64,000 bases of DNA from Cherax quadricarinatus (taxonomy: Eukaryota > Arthropoda > Malacostraca > Decapoda > Parastacidae): contig NW_027197007.1 in the NCBI RefSeq assembly GCF_038502225.1, positions 1 to 64,000 on the forward strand, read 5' to 3'. A program made the translations under genes and the position numbers. Of this stretch, positions 22,345-34,523 are shown piece after piece (position 1 is the first letter of the stretch; every line of letters starts with the position of its first letter). The notes under the pieces were generated by a model. That model did no database searches. It was not told the DNA's origin and worked only from the letters and a program-made list of their open reading frames with translations.

Positions 22345-22426
22345 CAAACGCACTTCAGTTCCCTGACTGCAGTAGTGTGAGGTGGTGCTTGTCACGCCTC
22401 TGTCGTCAGCCCAGGAGAACTACCAT
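22345..22426 (+). repeat. 82-bp target-site duplication of element B, right copy
   Basis: Partner of 16022-16103, 81 of 82 bases identical. After it, C continues with TAGTCAACATGGCG, its ORF1 start. Confidence 0.92.
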
Positions 22427-23348
22427 TAGTCAACATGGCGTTCAGTTACAGACGCAGGATTAACACTGTCGGCGTTGAACTTCTCAGTGGGGCAATAACG
22501 CCAGCTTCAGCCCAGGTATTACTACCTAAAATCATCAGAGACACGTATGGCATTCAGGATGGCGAGTTGTACGGAGTAGCATTGAACGGAGCATGTAGAT
22601 TTTTTGTGAAACTGCTCTCAGCAACGGTTTACGAGTCGTTGGTCAACCGTTTTCAGGATGTAAGTCTTGATGCAACACCAGCTGTGCATGTGAGGATGAT
22701 CGATGTATCCAGACATTATACATGGATTAAACTGCATAATGTCCCCTTTGAGGCTGATGAGACAGATATCAGAAAAGTTTTTGAGGAATACGGAACTGTT
22801 CATTTGGCCCAGCATGGTAAGTGGGTGACGGGTGCCTACACAGGTATGCCGGAGGGCACTTTTAACCTAAAAATGACATTGCGACACCCCATACTGTCTT
22901 ACGTGTACCTAAAGGAATTCAGGACACAGGTCATGGTGTCATACGCCGGGCAAAGGCGTACATGCCGACTATGTGGGGAATATGATCACATAGTGGCGGA
23001 GTGTGGGAAGCGGCAACGAACTCCTGGCCCATGGGTGGAGACATCAGCTTCTACACTGGAGGGAGCAGATGATGATCAACGACGTGAAGGAGGGCGTGGT
23101 CATCTATGGAGCGAGATAGTGGATGAGGCTCATAAGGCTGGGGGAGAGGGTGAGGCCCTTGACCAGTTTCCTGGCCCAGAGATACTTCCAGTGGATCGGG
23201 TTGCACAAAAAGTACAGGAGGAAGTGTTGGAAATTGAGGAGGAATTAGCCGAGGTTCTGAAGTCCTTGTCACCGCCTGAGGAGGTGGCTGCTCCTGGAAA
23301 GGTGGTAGAAGACGAGTTGAAGGCTGTGGTGCATCAACAACAGAACTA

Positions 23349-23659
23349 TTACCTGGAGTTTACCTGGAGAGAGTTCCGGGGGTCAACGCCCCCGCGGCCC
23401 GGTCTGTGACCAGGCCTCCAGGTGGATCAGAGCCTGATCAACCAGGCTGTTACTGCTGGCTGCATGAAAACCAACGTACGAGCCACAGCCCGGCTGATCA
23501 GGAACCGACTTTAGGTGCTTGTCCAGTGCCAGCTTAAAGACTGCCAGGGGTCTGTTGGTAATCCCCCTTATGTATGTTGGGAGGCAGTTGAACAGTCTCG
23601 GGCCCCTGACACTTATTGTATGGTCTCTTAACATGCTAGTGACACCCCTGCTTTTCATT
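23349..23659 (-). mobile_element. H2: 5'-truncated CR1/L2-like LINE in C ORF1
   Basis: 311 bp matching the 3' end of H1 on the minus strand: the C-terminal 91 codons (MKSRGVTSMLRDHTISV to TGPRGR, stop at 23383) and the 3' UTR ending at TTACCTGG on the plus strand. Few differences from H1 (THY-type changes such as CLPTYIRG for CLPAHIRG). No clear TSD is visible. Confidence 0.88.
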
Positions 23660-23940
23660 CGGACGACGGAAGTGACAGCATGACTGAGGTGTCACCGAGA
23701 TCATTGCCACTGTGTATAGTGGAGGTTGAGGTACATTGTGAGGCATCCCCAGACCAAGCCATGGAGGATGCGCCTGTCACAAGAAAGAGAGCCGCTGTGT
23801 CGGATTCAGATGATGTCCTAACGCCAGCGCAGTGGACTGGGAAGCAAATATGGGCAGAAGGTGAAGGTAGTGGTGGCCATGACAGGAGGCACCGAAAGAA
23901 GGGGGAGGGGAGAGGGAAGTGTGCAGGTGACAAGTGGCAA

Positions 23941-26867
23941 AGGCAAAGGCAATGTTCGCGGCTTTCACTGAGACCCACATAAAGGATCACTTGGACAACG
24001 AAATATGGATCCCAGGTTACAACCTATACAGATGTGACAGAGTGAACAGGCAAAAGGGGGGGGTTGGCCTGTACATTGCAGAGTCACTTGTTTGCACAGA
24101 ACTGCTAAATGCCTCAAATGATGTAGTGGAAGTTTTAGCAGTAAAGGTCGAGAACCAAAACCTAGTCATTGTGATAGTCTACAAGCCTCCGGATGCAACA
24201 TCCCAGCAATTCCAGGAACAGCTGTTAAAAATTGACCACTGTCTGGAAAACCTTCCAGCTCCTGCACCCAACATCTTGCTCCTGGGGGATTTCAACTTAA
24301 GGCACCTAAAATGGAGGAATATAGCAAATAATATTGTTGCAGTAATAACACCAGGAGGCAGCTCTGATGAAAACTCACACTCACGCGAGCTTTTAAATCT
24401 CTGCACAAAATTCAATTTAAACCAGCAAATAATAGAGCCTACTAGACTGGAGAATACACTAGACCTCATCTTCACTAACAATGATGATCTGATAAGAAAT
24501 ATCACCATATCAAAAACAATATACTCAGATCACAACATAATTGAGGTTCAGTCATGTATGCGCGGAGCCCCAGACCGACATAATGAGATTAGTCACGAGG
24601 GAGCATTCACCAAATTCAACTTCAATAACAAAAACATAAAGTGGGACCAAGTAAACCAAGTCCTAACCGATATAAGCTGGGAAGATATACTAAGCAACAC
24701 AGACCCCAACTTATGCCTAGAACAGATTAACTCGGTAGCACTCGATGTATGCACAAGGCTTATTCCTCTAAGAAAAAGGAGGAGTAGATGTAAAACTGAA
24801 AGAGACAGGCGCTCCCTTTACAGGCGACGGAAAAGAATAACAGAGCGGCTAAAAGAGGTCAATATATCTGAAATGCGTAGGGAGACACTGGTCAGAGAAA
24901 TAGCAAGCATCGAACTTAAGCTAAAAGAATCCTTTAGGAGTCAGGAATCGCGGGAAGAACTAAAAGCCATAAATGAAATCGAAAGAAACCCAAAGTATTT
25001 CTTCTCCTATGCCAAATCAAAATCGAGAACAACGTCCAGTATTGGGCCCCTACTTAAACAAGATGGGTCCTACACAGATGACAACAAGGAAATGAGTGAG
25101 CTACTCAAGTCCCAATATGACTCAGTTTTTAGCAAGCCGCTAACCAGACTGAGAGTCGAAGATCAAAATGAATTTTTTATGAGAGAGCCACAAAATTTGA
25201 TTAACACAAGCCTATCCGATGTTATCCTGACGCCAAATGACTTCGAACAGGCGATAAATGACATGCCCATGCACTCTGCCCCAGGGCCAGACTCATGGAA
25301 CTCTGTGTTCATCAAGAACTGCAAGAAGCCCCTATCACGAGCCTTTTCCATCCTATGGAGAGGGAGCATGGACACGGGGGTCGTCCCACAGTTACTAAAA
25401 ACAACAGACATAGCCCCACTCCACAAAGGGGGCAGTAAAGCAACAGCAAAGAACTACAGACCAATAGCACTAACATCCCATATCATAAAAATCTTTGAAA
25501 GGGTCCTAAGAAGCAAGATCACCACGCATCTAGAAACCCATCAGTTACACAACCCAGGGCAACATGGGTTTAGAACAGGTCGCTCCTGTCTGTCTCAACT
25601 ATTGGACCACTACGACAAGGTCCTAAATGCACTAGAAGACAAAAAGAATGCAGATGTAATATATACAGACTTTGCAAAAGCCTTCGACAAGTGTGACCAT
25701 GGCGTAATAGCGCACAATATGCGTGCTAAAGGAATAACAGGAAAAGTCGGTCGATGGATCTATAATTTCCTCACTAACAGAACACAGAGAGTAGTCGTCA
25801 ACAGAGTAAAGTCCGAGGCAGCTACGGTGAAAAGCTCTGTTCCACAAGGCACAGTACTAGCTCCCATCTTGTTCCTCATCCTCATATCCGACATAGACAA
25901 GGATGTCAGCCACAGCACCGTGTCTTCCTTTGCAGATGACACCCGAATCTGCATGACAGTGTCTTCCATTGCAGACACTGCAAAGCTCCAGGCAGACATC
26001 AACCAAATCTTTCAGTGGGCTGCAGAAAACAATATGAAGTTCAACGATGAGAAATTTCAATTACTCAGATATGGTAAACATGAGGAAATTAAATCTTCAT
26101 CAGAGTACAAAACAAATTCTGGCCACAAAATAGAGCGAAACACCAACGTCAAAGACCTGGGAGTGATCATGTCGGAGGATCTCACCTTCAAGGACCATAA
26201 CATTGTATCAATCGCATCTGCTAGAAAAATGACAGGATGGATAATGAGAACCTTCAAAACTAGGGAGGCCAAGCCCATGATGACACTCTTCAGGTCACTT
26301 GTTCTATCTAGGCTGGAATATTGCTGCACACTAACAGCACCTTTCAAGGCAGGTGAAATTGCCGACCTAGAAAATGTACAGAGAACTTTCACGGCGCGCA
26401 TAACGGAGATAAAACACCTCAATTATTGGGAGCGCTTGAGGTTCCTAAACCTGTATTCCCTGGAACGCAGGAGGGAGAGATACATGATTATATACACCTG
26501 GAAAATCCTAGAGGGACTAGTACCGAACTTGCACACGAAAATCACCCACTACGAAAGCAAAAGACTTGGCAGACGATGCACCATCCCCCCAATGAAAAGC
26601 AGGGGTGTCACTAGCACGTTAAGAGACCATACAATAAGTGTCAGGGGCCCGAGACTGTTCAACTGCCTCCCAGCACACATAAGGGGGATTACCAACAGAC
26701 CCCTGGCAGTCTTCAAGCTGGCACTGGACAAGCACCTAAAGTCAGTTCCGGATCAGCCGGGCTGTGGCTCGTATGTTGGTTTGCGTGCAGCCAGCAGCAA
26801 CAGCCTGGTTGATCAGGCTCTGATCCACCAGGAGGCCTGGTCTCAGACCGGGCCGCGGGGGCGTTGA
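23941..26867 (+). CDS. H3 endonuclease and reverse transcriptase, N-terminally truncated
   Basis: Open for about 975 codons without a stop or frameshift. It lacks the PHD and CCCH fingers and the first endonuclease strand seen in H1, so it could not make a complete protein. The RT core is intact (NYRPIALTS, YTDFAKAFDK, VPQGTVLAPILF, SFADDT near 25930). It is nearly identical in protein to H1 and H4, which points to recent copying from a shared source. It has no start of its own; any expression would come from the surrounding element C. Confidence 0.85.
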
Positions 26868-26901
26868 CCCCCGGAACTCTCTCCAGGTAAACTCCAGGTA
26901 A
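23941..26901 (+). mobile_element. H3: 5'-truncated CR1/L2-like LINE in C ORF1
   Basis: Plus-strand copy beginning inside the endonuclease region (AKAMFAAFTETH) and running to the family 3' end (CTCCAGGTAA) at 26901. The left junction falls in a GGCAAAGGCAA run shared with the target side, suggesting microhomology. No clear TSD. Confidence 0.9.
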
Positions 26902-26972
26902 ACACGTTCTGGTGCCCATAGGAAGAGTGAAGATAGGAGGCAGGGGTGGAAACTTTAATAGGCCTCCGGTGT

Positions 26973-29900
26973 ATGACAGTAAACGTTAATGGTTTGTGTA
27001 ATAGTGTAAAGAGAGAATGGTTTAGAATGTTTCTGAATAAATTTAGAGTGGATGTTGTGTTCCTTCAGGAGCATAATTTTAAGGAGGGTAGGGTGTTGGA
27101 GATGGAGGGGTTTCGAGTGGTAACCCTGCCATCTGCCCGTTTGAAAGGAGGGGTGGGTATATTAATCAGGGAGGCGAGCCCGTTTGTTTTGCAGAGAAGT
27201 GAGGAGGGGGAGGGGGAAGGGTGTTGCGCATAGATGGTTTGTGGATGGGAAAACGTGTGGCCTTTATTAGTGTATATGCACCTGCAGAGAATAATGTACA
27301 GGTGAAGCAGGAGTTTGTGTGTGAGGACCTTGTGTTTTTTTTCCGTGCATTACCGGAGGTGGCAATAGTAGGAGGTGATTGGAACTGCATCATTAGAAGG
27401 GCTGATGTGGAACTGAAAGGGGCAGGTTATGTGTCGGTGGCCCTACGAGATTTATTGAGGGATATTAGGTTAAGGGACGCATTCGAGGGGGGGGGGGTGG
27501 GAGACAGAGCATACATTTGTTAGGATAGGGTATGCAGCGAGGTTAGATAAAGTGTATCTTTCTCACGGGGTTGTAGTGAGATCTTTCAAAACTGTTGAAG
27601 TAGCATGGTCGGATCATAGAGCAGTGTTGGTGGAGGTTGGGTGGGAGGAGCTTGCGGAAATATACAGGAGTTACTGGAAATTAAATGTAAGTGCATTGAG
27701 TGATGAGGAGGGGTTAGTGGGATTTTCTGGCCTATGGAAGGAGCTTAGCAAGGAGGCACAGGGAGTGGTAGATGTCGTACAATGATGGGATTGTGTAGCC
27801 AAGGAAAGGATTAGGAAATATTATGTGGGGGTGGGCAAACGTATAAATGATTTAAAATATGGCCTTTCAAACTATTTAGAGGATAGGTTAAGGGGCTGTT
27901 ATGGGAAGGGGGCTGTGGGGGGCAACTATCCTATGGATGAAATTGTCGAGGTCAAGGGGAGACTGAGGGAGTTACAAAATGAGAGGTTTCAAGTGGTAAG
28001 GGTGCAGGCAAGGGTAGAGGAGGTGCTTTGGGGAGACAAGCCATCGGCGTGTATGTTGCGACGGCAAAAACAAAGACAGCGGGTTACAGCTATTCCGAGG
28101 TTAGAGGTAAATGAGATGGCGGGGGGTTACAGAATGGGTCCGGAGATACTAACTACGAAAGGAATATGTGCATATGCGGATAAATGGTATGAAGGGTATT
28201 GGACAAGTGGGAAGGTGGAGAATGTGGATTTAGAGGTGTGTGAGTATGTGACGTGTAATTTAGGGAATAGTGATAGAAAGGCTTTGGGGGGGGTAATAAC
28301 GGAAGAGGAAATAGAGTTGGCTTTAAGGGGAATGAGGAAGGGAAAAGCACCGGGAATAGACGGTCTCCCGGCTGAATTTTACCTCCAACATTGGGAGGTG
28401 ATAAGGGGATTCATGGGTAGGTTATTTAATCAGATGAAGGAGAAGGGTGTGATGGGGGACAAGCAAGCAACAGCAGTTGTAGTGTTGGTCCAGAAGGGTA
28501 AGGGGCAGCACACCCTCAAGGAGTACCGTGCCATATCTCTGTTATGTGCTGATTATAAGTTGTTCGCTAAAGTCTTGGGTAATCAGTTTAAATGTGTGGT
28601 AGGGAGAGTGGTTTCGAAAACGCAGTATGGTTTGCCTGGAAGGTCGATGATTGAGGGTCATGGAATACTGAGAAGTTTTGTGGAGTCAAAAGGGGGGGGG
28701 GAGGTAGGGCGGCGTTGTTGGCCTTAGACTGGCAGGGGGCCTATGACAGGGTGGAAAGGGGAGCATTGGAAGCTATACTTAGGAGGCAGGGTTATGGGGA
28801 AGAAATAGTTAATTGGGTAACCACGTTGTACAATGGAGCTAAGATGAGGGTACAGATTAATGGATGCTTGGGGGAGGAGATTGTAATGGGTAGGGGACTT
28901 AGGCAGGGGTGTCCCATGTCACAAATGTTGTTTGCGTGCATTCAGGACCCCTTCTATAGAATGGTTGAACGTTGTGTATGTGACACGAGTGAAGGTGTGG
29001 GGGAGGTCGGGAAAGTGTGGCCTGGAATAATAGGATATGTAGACGATACAACAGTCCTGGTTCGAGAGGGGATGGCGTTGGGTGTTTTGGATGATGTTGT
29101 GCAACTGTTCGGAAATGCAACAGGGATGCAGGTAAACAGAGAGAAGTCAATGATCATGGGGTTGGGTGATGGGGTGGAGGGGGGGGGAGATGTAACGTTG
29201 TGAGGAAACAAACGATGTCTTTAAAAATTTGCGGCATCACCTATGAGGATGACTTGGATGCTGCTCGAGAGGAAAACTCGAATAGATTAATGGAAAGGAT
29301 TCAGGGGCGTCTGGGTGCATTGTGACCTCATCATCTGACTCTCGTACAATGAGTGGTTGTTATAAATGTATTATTGTATAGTAAGGTTTGGCACGTAGCA
29401 GCCGTGTTTCCATTAACAGGGACGGCGGTTGTGGGAATTCTGAGACGAGTGTTCAACTTTTTGTGGGGTTCAAGGTGTGATTGGCTGAGGAGAGAGGTTG
29501 TAATGTTACCTGTGCGCCAGGGTGGGTTGGGGTTGATGGATCTGAGAAGGAGGATTAAATGTGTGTTTCTTAAATGGGAGGTTTTGCGCGAAGGTATGAG
29601 TGGAGGGCAGCTGGGAAAAATACATAATAGGTTGGGTAAGTTGTATGGTGGTGTGGAGTTGAGGGAATGTGAAACTGTTTTGAGGGCTTTGATGTTGGTT
29701 AGAGAACCCAGGAAAATTCGAGTAGGGGTTTTGTGTAGGCTGCTTGAAGAAAGGATTGTTGTACCAGTTGAGGGATTGTTCCCCATGTATGCATGGAAGA
29801 GTATTTGGTATAGGTTTAGCAAGTTGAAGTTAAAGCCTAGGGTAAGGGAGGTAACGTATCATTTTCTGCATGGCATACTACCGTCGGGGGAGGTACTAAG

Positions 29901-30322
29901 AACCAGAGAGGTAATTGTGGGCAGAAGGTGTGGAATCTGTGGGGAGGATGAGACGGCATTCCATGCAGTATACTTTTGTGGGGGACTGGAGAGTGTTAGG
30001 TATTGGTTAAGTAGGGTTGTACAGGGGGTGGGGGGCCGAGGGGTGTCGGTTCTGCGTGCACTAAAGATGTGGGAAGGTTCGATGAGAGTGTTATAAGAGC
30101 TTTGGATTATATAATAGTGGATTATATATATATATCGTGGGTGATGAGGGGGAGGGGGGATTGTGAGGTGCGGAGGCGGGTACTAGCGGTAACGGTTTAT
30201 CGTACGATGTGTGTCGTAATAGAGAACTGTATGGGAGGAGGTGGGAGAAGGATTTTTCGGAAGGGTATAGAATGTTAACGTTAGGGTTTCTCATGAATCT
30301 ACGACTTGGGCTGAGTGAGTAA
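26973..30322 (+). pseudogene. Element C ORF2 (endonuclease and reverse transcriptase), multiple frameshifts
   Basis: ATG at 26973, 14 nt after the ORF1 stop. Homology to ORF2 of A and B is continuous, but the frame changes near 27215, at a G run near 27490-27500, at another near 28690, again near 29180-29350 and near 30070, with a TGA for Trp at about 27784. Readable motifs: QEHNF, GGDWNCII, SDHRAVL, KAPGIDGLPAEFY, LDWQGAYDR, LRQGCPMSQMLF, GYVDDTT (about 29035) and the C-terminal zinc motif CGICGEDETAFHAVYFC. Several breaks lie in long homopolymers. Confidence 0.85.
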
Positions 30323-31416
30323 GGATGGGGGGTTGGGGATTACATACGAGAAGGGGGAATTCAGGGGGACACAGCGGGGTCGCCTCCTGGGGAGGGGTGA
30401 GAGTGAGGTGTATGTGGGTATAGAAGGTGCAGATGTGTGGCATAAGTGTATGTAGCATGCAAGTGGGCACAGAAAACAAAGGTGATATCAAGTAATTACG
30501 TAGTAACGAATGGAGAATTCTGTGTTTGATGTGTCAGGGTCGTCATGACCTTCTTCATGTATTAAGTGTGAATGGTGTCAAGATTATAGGTGTAAGACCT
30601 TGAAGAGCTTTTGGGCTTATGTAGAGTGTGCGTTTATAGCCTTTATTGGGCATATTTCATGTGCGATAATCGTATCGCAATGAGAGGTTATTTAAATTAT
30701 GTTGTTTGTGTTTAGTGTTGGGGTTTTTAGCGAGTGTACTGACTTTATTTTAGCATTATATAATGTGCTCATCCAGTTGATGAGAGATGGAACGCTAATG
30801 ACTTCCATAAATTTGTAATGCCTCGTTAAAAATTTGTAAAGGGAGAGTATGGTTTAGTCTCTTACTTTATATGTGCTCAGCCGGTGGAAGAGGCTGTATT
30901 AATATTTAGTAATATTTATTAATATTTATTTAGTATAAGTGTGAGGCTTAGGATTTTCATTTTTTTTCAATGCTTAAAGAGGGATTGTAGTGAGGCACGT
31001 ATGTATGTTTTTAGGTAATTCTTATTGTATAGGGGTTAATTTTGGGAAGTGCATGTATTTTATTTTTTTTAACTGAGATTGTGATGTAGGTCATTCCTCT
31101 GATTATCTACTGTGAAGGTTGTGAACCTTTGTCATATGTCAGTCATAGTACGTTAATTATACAAATCTGACAGGTTTATATAGTTTATATTTTATATAGT
31201 TTATATAGATATATAGTTTACATTGTTTATATTATAGTAGTATGTTATATGGAAAAATTTGTGAGTGTATATGGGTAACCTCTTTTATGTCAATGACAAT
31301 GTGTTGTTAAAACTTGTTAGTGTATGTTCTGTAGGATTGAGGATCCTAATGTACCCATTTTATATCTTTTTATTTAATAGTAAGCTGTAAAGTTTTTAAA
31401 TAAAATATAAAAAAAA
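30323..31416 (+). other. Element C 3' UTR
   Basis: AT-rich, no coding frame, ending AAATAAAATATA and an A run just before the TSD. The AATAAA-like string next to the tail could serve as the polyadenylation signal. Confidence 0.7.
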
Positions 31417-31428
31417 AATTACAACATA

Positions 31429-33194
31429 TCTAACTGGCCAGTATCAGTCTGCTATAACTAGAAGGGTTACTTAACTGTGGGTGATTGATGCTCCTTATTT
31501 CCTTGTGAGGGAAAAGTTCAATAGATAGGAATAGAGAGGGAGTATATAGTAACAATAGTTTCATTGCCGGCTACTTGTTAAGGTAGGGTAAGTCAAGCTC
31601 CCGCCTTTTCTCCCCCACTCCTAAAGTGATAGTTTGATTGCCGGCTGCTTGTTAACGTAGGGTCAGTCTAGCTCCCACTATCCCTCCCCCTCCCTCTTCT
31701 CCCCCCGGAAAGGTGACGTGTGGGGCTCTGGTCAAACAGTAAATCACTCGACTCACAGCTCCCAACACTACTGTAAATGGATTTATTGGTTGAAAGCGTC
31801 ACTTTTGACCAATAATAAACTTAGTCCTTTCAGTCTTGCTCTAGGTTGACTGTTGTAATAGTCACCACATCTTTTGGGTATTGTACTTACCATGGAGAGT
31901 GATTTCTTAAGCAGTGGGTAACCTGTCTATCTTTTCAGCTTGGATGACAGAGAGGGTCACCTGTCAATCAACGAGAAGAAATGATGGAGAAGGACTAACG
32001 TCCAGAGACTTCCCCATTTTGGATTTAATTACCTGTGCACCTGTAGGAAATTGCAGGACGTAACCCCACATCATTGCAGCGGTAAAGAAAATGCTTTCCT
32101 GTCATTGGGATAGAATACTCAAGGCTCTATCTACTGTGAAGAACTAGCCAGTGGGTCGTAACCAACACCTGCGACCCCCATCCCCCATCATCAGCAACGG
32201 CTACAATTTCAACAACACAGTGTCACCAACACCAGACACCCCTATATATATTAGCGTTGAATTAAGTTATCATTTATATTTTTCATTTTTCATTTTCTTT
32301 AATGTAAGATTAATATTTCATATTTAAGTGTTTTATATTTTAAATTTCTATTTAATAAAGTGTTTATGTTTGTCTGTTATTATTTCTTTTTCTATTCATT
32401 AATTTTCCTGAGGAGGAGCCAGCCTTAGTAATACTGAAGTTGTTACAGGGCTGAGTAAGCCTTCACATTCCTCCATTCACCATCTCATTTCGATGTCCTG
32501 CTACACCGACACGGTTCTTATTCCAGCAGGATGAGGTATTTGTTGGTTTGTCCCGGTTTAGAAGTCGTGACTCCATAAAAACTTCCCTATCCTCGGGACA
32601 GGAACGCGAGGTAAACAGATGCTCTGAGAACAGCGACTCATTTCACTTCACACATTCTCCTAACTTGGTGTTATTATCACTGATTACTTCTTAGCCCACC
32701 ATACGGTTTAGTGTCTCATAATTATTATAAACTTTGGAGGCCACTCCATTAAGATCTGAGACCGATGAGTGATGATAAATTCACGGGTATTTTTCCCCGG
32801 GACACACTCCATTGTGATGCACCAGTCACCACCGGTCCTACCATTATTCACTAATTTTGCCACTTTATTACAGTTGTCCCGTAAATCATGTTCCCTCACT
32901 CTTCACCAGGAACAGTTACGACACTTCCCATTATGAAGTGAGGCCTATATTAATCCTTAGGCCGCCGTGAACGCCAATTTCCTGGTCCCATGCTTTCCCA
33001 GCCTCTTAACTCCATTCAAAACACTCCTGCTCTCTGACGCCCCGTCTCGACCTCTCCCCCCCCGCACATCCGCGCAGGCGCAGAGGGAACCCTGTTGATT
33101 CTATTCCATTTTCAAATACATTTTTTGACCCAAATTAACACATTAAACACCTATTAGGCACTATAGCTTCAGAAAATTAAAATATTTTTCACAC
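31429..33194. other. unassigned non-coding DNA
   Basis: No domain-bearing frame is seen. One local duplication: GATAGTTTGATTGCCGGCTG and its neighbourhood (about 31628-31680) repeats a block at 31555-31605. The stretch 32220-32400 is very A/T-rich. It may contain eroded transposons that I do not recognise. Confidence 0.4.
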
Positions 33195-33195
33195 A

Positions 33196-33924
33196 TGTAA
33201 TCTTCCTGGCCTGCTAGTGTACCTCGCATATAATCTTCCTGGCCTGCTAGTGTACCTCGAATATAATCTTCCTGGCCTGCTAGTGTACCTCGCATATAAT
33301 CTTTCTGGCCTGTTAGTGTACCTCGCATATAATCTTCCTGGCCTGCTAGTGTACCTCGCATGTAATCTTCCTGGCCTGCTAGTGTACCTCACATATAATC
33401 TTCCTGGTCTGCTAGTGTACCTCGCATATAATCTTCCTGGTCTGCTAGTGTGCCTCGCATATAATCTTCCTGGCCTGCTAGTGTACCTCGCATATAATCT
33501 TCCCAGCCTGCTAGTGTACCTCGCATATAATCTTCCTGGCCTGCTAGTGTACCTCGCATATAATCTTCCTGGTCTGCTAGTGTACCTCGCATATAATCTT
33601 CCTGGTCTGCTAGTGTGCCTCGCATATAATCTTCCTGGTCTGCTAGTGTACCTCGCATATAATCTTCTCGGCCTGCTAGTGTACCTCGCATATAATCTGC
33701 CCGGCTAGCTAGTGTACCTCGCATATAATCTTCCTGACCTGCTAGTGTACCTTGCATATAATCTTCCTGGTCTGCTAGTGTACCTCACATATAATCTTCC
33801 TGGTCTGCTAGTGTACCTCACATATAATCTTCCTGGCCTGCTAGTGTACCTCACATATAATCTTCCTGGTCTGCTAGTGTACCTCGCATATAATCTTTCT
33901 AGCCTGCTAGTGTACCTCCATATA
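33196..33924 (+). repeat. Minisatellite array 2, 33-bp unit, about 22 copies
   Basis: Same family as array 1 but with one more base (ACCTCGCATATAATC instead of ACCTCCATATAATC), giving a 33-bp period. The last unit has the 32-bp form. Because 33 is divisible by three the array is open in several frames on both strands; this is not coding. Confidence 0.93.
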
Positions 33925-34523
33925 ATCTGGTGATACCAGTGAATAGGAGAATACAGTGTTGTAGTAGCAACTAACCAGTAATATAATGGTACTTAGTGAA
34001 GTAGAGTGACTTTCATTAGTTTTTTCTCTTTCTTGAAATACCAGACGTATACAGTGAAATTCATATAACCTGTAGTTACCAGCGGTCGTAATATACATAA
34101 CGAGAAGCAAATATTACTCCAAAAAAAGCGTCTTTCCTCCAATAATTTCACCAATCAACTATAGTGATAATATAGCATTTGTTGTGGCGGAGACGGAAAA
34201 AATCTAGAAAGGCTAGATAAAGTGATTGATAATCCTTCAGGCTGTAAATAAAGGTTGAGGTCTCAACTGTCATTGTAGGAGCTGCCAGCAATCACCGGTT
34301 CTTCAACACGCAAGTCATACTTTTGTATCAATCTAATCAATATTATTCGGCTAAATAATTTCCAGTAGTTCCTTCATGTGTTAGTCCAAATCACCGACTA
34401 GATATGTTTTAAATAATTGACCCACTGATCAGATCCGACTGGCTCCGAACCCTTGACCGGTTTCAAATGGATTTGTTGGACAATAAAGCAGACTGTAAAC
34501 AGACGGGATTTTAGGCGCCCTTA
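33925..34523 (+). mobile_element. H5: isolated 5' UTR of the H-family LINE
   Basis: About 600 bp matching the H1 5' UTR (reverse complement of about 12555-13181), from ATCTGGTGATACC to GGCGCCCTTA. Its 5' end sits directly on array 2, so the element probably inserted into the minisatellite. The remainder of the LINE is missing; I1 follows immediately. Confidence 0.8.

Larger units (their letters stand above)
22435..26958 (+). pseudogene. Element C ORF1 (gag-like), split by H2 and H3
   Basis: Starts at ATG 22435 (CAACATGG context). The first part (22435-23348) has the RRM-like block (WIKLHNVPFEADETDIRKVF), zinc knuckle CRLCGEYDHIVAEC and a Glu-rich segment. H2 interrupts at 23349-23659; coding homology resumes 23660-23940 (VEVEVHCEASPD, RKRAAVSDSDDVLTPAQ); H3 interrupts; the last codons (SGAHRKSEDRRQGWKL) precede the TAA at 26956-26958. 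Apart from the insertions the pieces look open. Role as for ORF1 of A. Confidence 0.85.
15979..31416 (+). mobile_element. C: full-length Tx1/L1-like LINE, broken by three insertions
   Basis: Bounded by the perfect 12-bp duplication AATTACAACATA at 15967-15978 and 31417-31428. The 5' end aligns with that of A; the 3' end has AAATAAAATATA plus an A run, as in A. Internal order: 5' UTR (15979-16103), element B, 5' UTR repeat and remainder (22345-22434), ORF1 split by H2 and H3, ORF2 (26973-30322) and 3' UTR (30323-31416). Targets of A, B and C share no sequence, so no site preference is visible. Confidence 0.9.

Noticed and set aside
33189..33933. Open frames with an 11-residue repeat (YLAYNLPGLLV type)
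   Set aside because: The unit is 33 bp, so any stop-free frame stays open; frames exist on both strands. It is array 2, not a gene.
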